This document shows positions 1 through 64,000 of a stretch of 64,000 nt of DNA, in pieces. The stretch lies in assembly GCA_018292915.2 (NCBI GenBank), contig JACVVK020000315.1, forward strand, positions 223,501 to 287,500, in the 5' to 3' direction. The DNA is from Batillaria attramentaria. Its lineage: Eukaryota; Mollusca; Gastropoda; Batillariidae. Below the pieces are notes generated by a model, which was given only the letters and a program-made list of their open reading frames with translations, did no database searches and had not been told where the DNA came from. Each line of letters begins with the position of its first letter. Position 1 is the stretch's first letter. The position numbers were made by a program, and so were the translations under genes.

Positions 1-1038
1 TTTCCTACGCTAGGGGCTAACCACGCTACGCGCAACTGAACGCAAGCGCTAGCTTTCCTCGCTTTCCTACGTAGCCGCTAAGCCAACTGAACGCGCCTCA
101 GATTCGCCAGCTATCTGATTTCAAGATGGCGGATGGTCGCGCTCGCACATGGCCGGTGTCGGTTCAAAGTTACAAGCATTAATATTTCGGCAATGAAGAA
201 GTTTCTTGGTGCTGCTGGAATACATTGATTAGTAAGGATAGTGTACATTTGACTTACAATGTTACAGGTGAAGTAAGAATGCGAAATATCTGTAATTACA
301 GCGTTTTTGCTTCGCATGCTAACGCCGTCTGCTCGCGTGGAGGCTCAGTCGCCGCGTCGTCACATGAGTACCGAGTCAACGTTCTAGTCGCTGATATTTC
401 AGGCATCTATAACTTTCATGGCTCACTTGCGTCACTCTGATTACTGAGGTAGTGTAGAATTTTGATTTTGTTTGCTAAAATTGATGCAAAACCGCGACAT
501 TGTTGTTGGTATGACGTTTTTCTTCCGCCGTGTGCTGGTGACCGTCTGCTACGCCGGTGTACCGGCTCGTAACTGTCTGTCGGTTCAGTGGTTTCGTTGG
601 TGATTATTTCGGTTTTTGATGCAATTCATGGTGCAGTTGGGTCACATTGATTAGTTCAGATAGTGCCCTTTTGAGTGCGTAAAGCCATGTTGTCGTGTAA
701 CCCCTTGATTTCCCTCAACAGCTACAGTTGCTACGAGACGCACTTCACTGGTAAGCTCACAATCGGCGCCATTGCTATTTTCCTTCGGTCACATGTCACG
801 AATGCTTGACGCCTAGTTAGTACGTGGAGGCCACGCCGAATGAAGCCGAAGAAGTTCGGTTGTCATCGCCGAAGACTTCTTCGGCTATAGTTAAGACGCG
901 CCTTTACACATCATAGTCATTGGGTGCCTTTAACTGATACAAACGTGACGGTGTGCACGTGGGTAACGTTATTTTGTTTACGTTACGTTGTCTCGTGCAC
1001 CATGCGCCTTTAATCAGTGCTAACGTTGTTTATTTCAC
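1..1038. other. CpG-bearing sequence without recognisable gene
   Basis: This stretch has many CpG dinucleotides, unlike the CA-rich remainder of the window. Only short open frames occur and none has coding character. It may be the first intron of the putative gene starting at 1224. One inverted repeat lies at 844-886. Confidence 0.4.
844..886. repeat. 12-bp inverted repeat with 19-nt loop
   Basis: agccgaagaagt (844-855) is followed after 19 bases by its exact reverse complement acttcttcggct (875-886). It could form a hairpin; no function is evident. Confidence 0.6.
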
Positions 1039-1224
1039 CTGTTGCGTCACGTTGTTTTGTGTTGGTGCGGCTGGAGCAGCAACAACCGGCGTCATAGCAA
1101 CCATGGGCTGGTACTGGGGCGGGGGCATTGGGGGGTACTGGGGGGTATGGGGGTACGGGGGAGTGTTGGGGTACGGGGGAGTGTCTTGCGTCATCAGTGG
1201 TTGGCTCACTCCCATTGTCGCCAT
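1039..1224 (-). CDS. Possible first coding exon of a second gene, Pro/Tyr/Gln-rich N-terminus
   Basis: A 62-codon frame starts with ATG at 1224 (MATMGVSQPLMTQ) and continues through a Pro-Tyr-rich stretch (PPYPNTPPYPHTPQYPP) to NNVTQQ. It ends exactly at a good donor, CAG|GTGAAA, with GT at 1037-1038. Phase is 0. The peptide looks like a disordered N-terminus such as those of RNA-binding or adaptor proteins, but the family is not recognised. The next exon would lie left of the window. The surrounding CpG-bearing sequence and a G-rich tract 105 bp upstream fit a promoter. The codon composition could instead come from a G-rich low-complexity tract, so this is tentative. Confidence 0.35.
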
Positions 1225-1328
1225 CTGCAGATTAACATGACATAGCGATAATCTTAGGCATCACAGCAAGTTAGAGTGGAATATTTTCTGATGAAACCCG
1301 CAAAAAATTCTAAAAGAACAAAAAAAAA

Positions 1329-1365
1329 GGAGGGGCAGGTGGGGGCGGGTAGGGGGTGGGGGTGG
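1329..1365 (+). other. G-rich tract with quadruplex potential
   Basis: At least five G-runs of three to five bases are separated by short loops. It lies about 105 bp upstream of the putative minus-strand start at 1224, so it could be promoter-proximal. That is inference. Confidence 0.45.
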
Positions 1366-1485
1366 TTACAGCTTCGCTGAGAAATCGACCACAAATCGAT
1401 TCATCATCCGAACAATTATATCCGAAATGTCTGACCGATTACTTCCTTACCAAGGCGGACACACTGATGCCGTCACAGTCCTTTC

Positions 1486-1640
1486 ACGGGAAGCCTGGGT
1501 GGCCGAATGGTAGAGTGTTGGACTTCTAATGCTTGGGGCGTGAGTTCGTATCCCGGCTGGGGCCAAATATTTGTGCTGGTTTTTTCATCGTTGCCCCGTC
1601 TTTGATATCACCCGTGTGTGGTGGAAAACTCCCAAACACC
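1486..1640 (+). mobile_element. tRNA-derived SINE, about 155 bp, with target-site duplication
   Basis: The head resembles a tRNA with A-box-like TGGCCGAATGGTAGAGTG, an anticodon-loop-like CTTCTAA and B-box-like GAGTTCGTATCCCG. The body contains AAATATTTGTGCTGG and GTCTTTGATATCACCC. A 10-bp direct repeat cagtcctttc flanks it at 1476-1485 and 1641-1650. A 5'-truncated relative with the same body lies at 17314-17428. The missing tRNA-like folding detail and the body make a functional tRNA unlikely. Confidence 0.8.
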
Positions 1641-1650
1641 CAGTCCTTTC

Positions 1651-2751
1651 GCTGATATCATTTGCGCCACAGTGGCTACAGTCGGTACTGACTGAGGACG
1701 GCAAATGTCAGTCACGTCTTAGTACTGTTGTGCCCGTCAGCCTGGCAGGACATTTGTCCTAGTATCGTACTTATGGATAAGCTTATATAGTGAAACCCAG
1801 GAACCGACCCAGTATGAGAGATCTGTGCGTGCATACTCAAGCTGTGTAGTCAGTGTGTGGTCAGCTCCCACACTGTGACTGATCTGGCAATGTAAGCAAA
1901 GATCTTGGAAGGTCTTTGATGTAAGGCTTATCACACACGGGAGACGTCAGTCACAGTTTTTGTTCGCGGAACAACTTGATCTTGACCTTGACTTGGGCAG
2001 AGACATACATATGCTATGTATGTCTCTGACTTGGGCAACAGTTCAAAACTGACAAGCTCCGGAAAAAAAGTCTTCAATGATTAGGGCAAAGGTCGTAGGC
2101 AACGATCATGTCGTAGCCGCATGTCACATGAGGAACACGAAAAAGGACCATGTTCGACTCAGTGAGTGTCAGTTTGTTCGAACTTGAACTACTGAAAACT
2201 GAACACTCCATCCCATGTGACACTGATCAGCGCTGTGTACGACATCATACCTGGCTGATATCTCGGTGAAACTTAGACCGTGAAGTCAAACTTGAAACTT
2301 GATGTTCGCTTTGCAAGCTGTCTGTAAACTCAGTGATCAGCTGACAAACTGATCAGCCGCTGCCGGACACAACTGACGCGTGGATCACACTGGGGAGGCT
2401 GGGCTCAGGGGGTCAGTGTGGGTCAAATAAACTCCTGGTCACAATACGCCAGGCATCAGTAACACAGTCAGTCTGACTTACCTCACAGTGAACGAGACAA
2501 GAAGACACTGAAGCAAATAATGCAGGCTTGTCCTGAAAACACCAGCAGCCAGCGCTGTACTGACAGACGTCACGTGTCAGCAAGTGACGACCGGTCAAGT
2601 GCACGTGCAGACCGGGAGGTAAACTTACGGTCGGTGGCCGGGTGGTGGAGAACGTGGACAACTCACGTGCAACATAAACTGACATGGCGATGAAAAATGA
2701 GGCATTCTCCGTCTTCAGTCTCCCATACTAGTATCCCCTGTTTCTGCCGGG
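1651..2751. other. Intergenic sequence, no gene seen
   Basis: Unique-looking sequence with scattered GT/CA-rich words. Open frames are under 100 codons and lack coding character. It contains the hairpin at 1998-2028. Confidence 0.5.
1998..2028. repeat. Perfect 14-bp hairpin flanked by direct repeats
   Basis: cagagacatacata (1998-2011), loop tgc, then tatgtatgtctctg (2015-2028), a perfect inverted repeat. The 11-mer tgacttgggca occurs on the left (from about 1989) and again on the right (from about 2027), overlapping the stem ends. Confidence 0.7.
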
Positions 2752-2925
2752 CCACACACACACACACACACACACACACGGCACACACACACACACACAC
2801 ACACCGGCACACACACACACACACTGACAGGCACACACGGACACGGTGGGGCACACACTGTGACACACGAACACTGACACACCGCTGTCACACACACACA
2901 CACACACACACTGACACACCTTAAT
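2752..2925. repeat. Interrupted CA microsatellite
   Basis: Blocks of (CA)n separated by short interruptions such as CGG and CTGACA. Confidence 0.9.
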
Positions 2926-3186
2926 TTGCATACATGTTTATGTTTTGATAGTTTTGTGGTTAGTTGTTGTTTTTGTGTACTCACATTACGCCGATCCCGA
3001 CCCCACTAGTGGGAGACTCGGAGAGAGAGAGAGAGCGTGTGGTAGTGGTGTGTTAAGGCGTGTCACTGTGTTGACGGACAATGTTGATGGAACGCAGCTC
3101 ACATCGACTGTGACGTCACCGCCCCTATGAGCCTGGGATTGGTGGTGAAATGTGAGGTGATGGGTCAGGCGGCTGTTATAGGTGGT

Positions 3187-3500
3187 GGTGGTGGTAGACC
3201 CCCCCCCCAAAAAAAAAAAAAAAAAAAATCCCAACCAACCAACCTTCCTGTGGTCAAAAAAGAAAGTACACGTAGAAGAGTGGGAACTGAAGAGCTTGGC
3301 CATAACTGCTTCCAGGGACCTACATGCTTCCAAATCCAATCAAGCGCCTATATCTGCCTCATCCCCCCACCCCCCTCCTGTTAAAGGTTTGGTTTTTTCG
3401 GGTCACCCTTGCCTTGCTGCTAATTACTTGGTATGGCCCCGTTGCATTCTTCAAAATGCCCCCCCCCCCCCCAACCCTACCCCTACCCCCACCCCCAACA
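3187..3500. repeat. Homopolymer runs (C and A) in intergenic DNA
   Basis: C-run followed by an A-run near 3199-3228 and a C-run near 3460-3472 followed by CCCTA/CCCCA words. No gene seen. Confidence 0.8.
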
Positions 3501-3754
3501 AGAGATTCCATTTTCCACTACAACTAAATAAGTATGGAAGGTGACATTTGTGTCTTAGGATGTTGCTGCTGTTTGTGTCTAATGATAAATCTGTTTCACA
3601 GTCACACTGTCTGTTGCACATGAAAAACAAAGTCACATGATTACTTTGAAAAAATTATTTCAGCAGCAAAACAATCACAGATGTTTATATCAGCAGCATA
3701 GTTCCCATGCGTTCACTATCAGTCCAAACACTGACAGAGAGTTTAGTGTGTCAA

Positions 3755-3853
3755 GCCAACACAATCCAGACACATACACTACATACATGTCATGTAGTAG
3801 GCCAACACAATCCAGACACATACACAACATACATGTCATGTGGTAGGCCAACA
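3755..3853. repeat. 46-bp tandem duplication
   Basis: Two copies starting at 3755 and 3801, each containing gccaacacaatccagacaca and catacatgtcatgt, plus a short partial third. Confidence 0.75.
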
Positions 3854-4467
3854 CAGTAAATGAAAAGAAACTGGATGGAAAACACTGCTTAAAGTTGCAA
3901 GATCCAACATAATGCTAAAAGACATCTCAAATGTCCGAAAGAAATGTTGCATATCACAGCATGTTTTATGTCCGTCTCGTATGTATAATAAGGATGTAGA
4001 AAAACATGCATCACCCCAATGGAGGACAGAAAATAATGCTGTTAAACAAATTACTCACACTCCTTTGAATGTCTGGTGAATACTGTAACTGTCGTGTTTT
4101 GGCAAACCTTATCATGATCAGACTGTTTATCCAACAAGTATGTGTGTAAAAACAATCAACTTCCTCCTCCCTAGCATTCAACACTGTTCAACAAATGTTA
4201 ACTTCACAACTCTAGCAAAATTAAATTGTGGGAACTTCCAACGCCAGACAACAAACCATAAGTAAGTGGGGGGGGGGGGGGGGGGTAGGTTTTGTTTGAC
4301 GAGTGCACAAACTGACTGTCAGCAAAACAATTTGTGAGACAAAAGACAAATGAACAGTAACAATACCATTAACATACATGTGCCATATGATTGACATTTT
4401 CATGAGACAGTATGTGATAAATACTGTCAATGTAAGCAGTAAAAACATCACACACTGAATTACATAC
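3854..4467. other. Intergenic AT-rich sequence with a G homopolymer
   Basis: AT-rich unique sequence between the two minus-strand genes. A run of about 18 G lies at 4268-4285. No coding signal. Confidence 0.5.
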
Positions 4468-4473
4468 TTTATT
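4468..4473 (-). promoter_or_regulatory. Candidate polyadenylation signal AATAAA for CFAP47
   Basis: Plus-strand tttatt reads AATAAA on the gene strand, about 1.13 kb after the stop codon. It is followed on the gene strand by a GU-rich stretch (TGTGTGATGTTTTT), as expected downstream of a cleavage site. An ATTAAA at 4714-4719 is an alternative. No transcript evidence is available. Confidence 0.4.
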
Positions 4474-4795
4474 TTCTGTACACATTAAATCTTATAACTT
4501 TATATGTTCCAGTGAAAGAATGACGGATGGCTGCTATATGCTGGGGTAAGGTTGGTCATGACAAACATGGCTTACTGCTCCAAAGATACTTTCTCACAGC
4601 TAAAAACGTACAAAATGGACATAAGTTTATACAAAAGATACTATTTCCTGTACCATTTACACATGGAATAGGGTGCAGTAACACAATGTACACTAAACAT
4701 CATATTTATGTTTTTAATGTAACGAGTTAAAACTATAATATTCTTCTGCATGTCTTGGGACTGTTCACGTTGACAGTACATGTACATACACATAC

Positions 4796-5010
4796 CATAT
4801 GATAATTAAGTCAAGATCAACTGACAGTCACCATATGATAATTAGGTCAAGATCAACTGACAGTCACCATATGATAATTAGGTCAAGAGCAACTGACAGT
4901 CACCATATGATAATTAGGTCAAGATCAACTGACAGTCACCATATAATTAGGTCAAGAGCAACTGACAGTCACCATATGATAATTAGGTCAAGAGCAACTG
5001 ACAGTCACCA
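4796..5010. repeat. 36-bp minisatellite in the probable 3' UTR, about 6 copies
   Basis: Unit contains catatgataattaggtcaag and atcaactgacagtcac. One copy lacks 3 bases. It lies between the CFAP47 stop and the candidate polyadenylation signal. Confidence 0.9.
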
Positions 5011-5069
5011 AGTTAAAGTCAACAAGAACAAACTAACAGCACAACATACTGATATATGGACTGCAGCAG

Positions 5070-5150
5070 AGAAGCACTGTTACACTGTGACCTGCAGTAG
5101 AGAAGTAGTGTTACACTGTGACCTGCAGTAGAGAAGTAGCGTTACACTGT
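5070..5150. repeat. 31-bp tandem repeat, 2-3 copies
   Basis: Repeats of gttacactgtgacctgcag followed by tagagaagtagt. Confidence 0.8.
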
Positions 5151-5607
5151 GGCCATCACCTGATCAAGCTAGTCATGATTCAGTCAGGCAATACATGTAC
5201 AAACAAATGTGGAAGCGAAACACACATGCAATTTGAAGTGAAGGTGTGATTTCTGATACGTAACTGACATCTTTGTCAAAAACTGGTCAGTTTCTTCAGT
5301 CCTGATAACAGACTATATATACAGAGTCTCTGTTGCCATGGCTACACACAAGTTGATGAGTGTGCTGGTCTTGTATTACTGATAGTATCTTCTCCCCTCC
5401 TGTAAACATTAGGATGACGTCACACAGGTGCTGCAAGTGCAACACTGCCATGCTGCAAATGAGATGGCGTTAGCCGGTGTCAACATGTTCATGATGGTGT
5501 TTACTGTTAGTCCACCCATTTGGAGGTCAGGATGGGGGCAACACTGCAATGCTGCAAATGAGATGGCGTTAGTGTTAGTGTCAACATGTTCATGATGGTG
5601 TTTACTG

Positions 5608-63369
<57,762 letters not shown>

Positions 63370-63429
63370 CTGAAATAAATCCATCGTTCATACTCTAGTC
63401 AACAAGTGAAATAGATCCAATCTTAAAAC

Positions 63430-63665
63430 ACAGTGAAATGGATCTACCGTTGTGTGAGATGCTGGTCACAGTGAGATGGATCTCACACTGAGTGAGATGC
63501 TGGTCACAGTGAAATGGATCTCACACTGAGTGAGATGCTGGTCACACAGTGAAATGGATCTCACATTGTGTGAAATGCTGGTCACAGTGAGATGGATCTC
63601 ACACTGAGTGAGATGCTGCATGGGCTCACAGTGAAATGGATCTCACGCTGTGTGAAATGCTGGTC
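63430..63665. repeat. Degenerate 50-60 bp repeat, about 5 copies
   Basis: Words cacagtgaaatggatctcac and gagtgagatgctggtcac recur with changes. Confidence 0.88.
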
Positions 63666-64000
63666 ACACAATGCACGTATACTATTGTCAGTGTCTAAGC
63701 TGCTGCAGTTTTTCACAAGCAGTGCTGACATGTTAAGCCACGTGGTAAGATAACCAGCGTGGAAGATAAGGTCAGAATTTTCCTTGTTTGTCGTAACTCA
63801 CTTTCAGGCAATGGGTCCAGCTGGTCTTAAACTCCTGTGAGTTGACAGAAGTCATTCAACTTGCGTGTACTGTTCTCTCTACACATACATATCTGAATCT
63901 TAACACTGCATACACAACCTGACTCCCAGTCGAATGTCAACATGAGGCAAACAACACAAAGTGATGCTCTGTATGACCGTGTGACGTGTGACGGATTATT
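63666..64000. other. Intron sequence at window edge
   Basis: No exon or repeat recognised up to the end of the window. Confidence 0.5.

Noticed and set aside
1486..1570. Functional tRNA-Arg gene
   Set aside because: The tRNA-like head is fused to a body and flanked by target duplications, and a truncated relative exists at 17314; this is a SINE.

Overview
The window is animal (metazoan) nuclear DNA. Almost all coding signal belongs to one long gene on the minus strand, broken into short exons with canonical GT-AG junctions and phase-compatible joins. tRNA-derived SINEs, a retroelement 3' end with a CTT tail, and very heavy CA/GT microsatellite and minisatellite content suggest a mollusc, perhaps a gastropod. 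That taxonomic call is inference, not proof.

Main gene: 47 coding exons (called e1-e47 here, in transcript order) run from 63369 down to the stop codon at 5608. They give about 7,545 coding bases, or roughly 2,510 residues. The product is a chain of ASH/MSP-type immunoglobulin-like modules. A calponin-homology (CH) domain sits at about residues 1035-1180 of the visible part (e22-e24), and the tail is short and basic. ASH array plus internal CH domain is the architecture of CFAP47, an axonemal (ciliary/flagellar) protein. The human protein is about 3,200 residues, so the first several hundred residues should lie beyond 64000. The reading frame is continuous through every junction except e44/e45, where canonical splicing gives an immediate stop.

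Layout: 1-1480 is CpG-bearing DNA with a possible first coding exon of a second minus-strand gene (1039-1224). 1.5-4.4 kb is intergenic with a SINE and simple repeats. About 4.45-5.61 kb is the probable CFAP47 3' UTR. 5.6-63.4 kb is the CFAP47 exon-intron body. 63.4-64 kb is intron.

The most striking feature is the introns. Nearly every one carries its own private minisatellite (periods 19 to 106 bp, 2 to about 180 copies), and together they exceed half the window. Several arrays are built on an exon-intron junction: the repeat unit contains the end or start of the neighbouring exon with its splice site, so the pre-mRNA should carry rows of decoy donors (e31, e38, e40) or acceptors (e19, e36, e42). 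Two arrays hold retroelement insertions. Most long apparent open frames in the window, including ones over 500 codons, are these arrays read in frame and are not genes.
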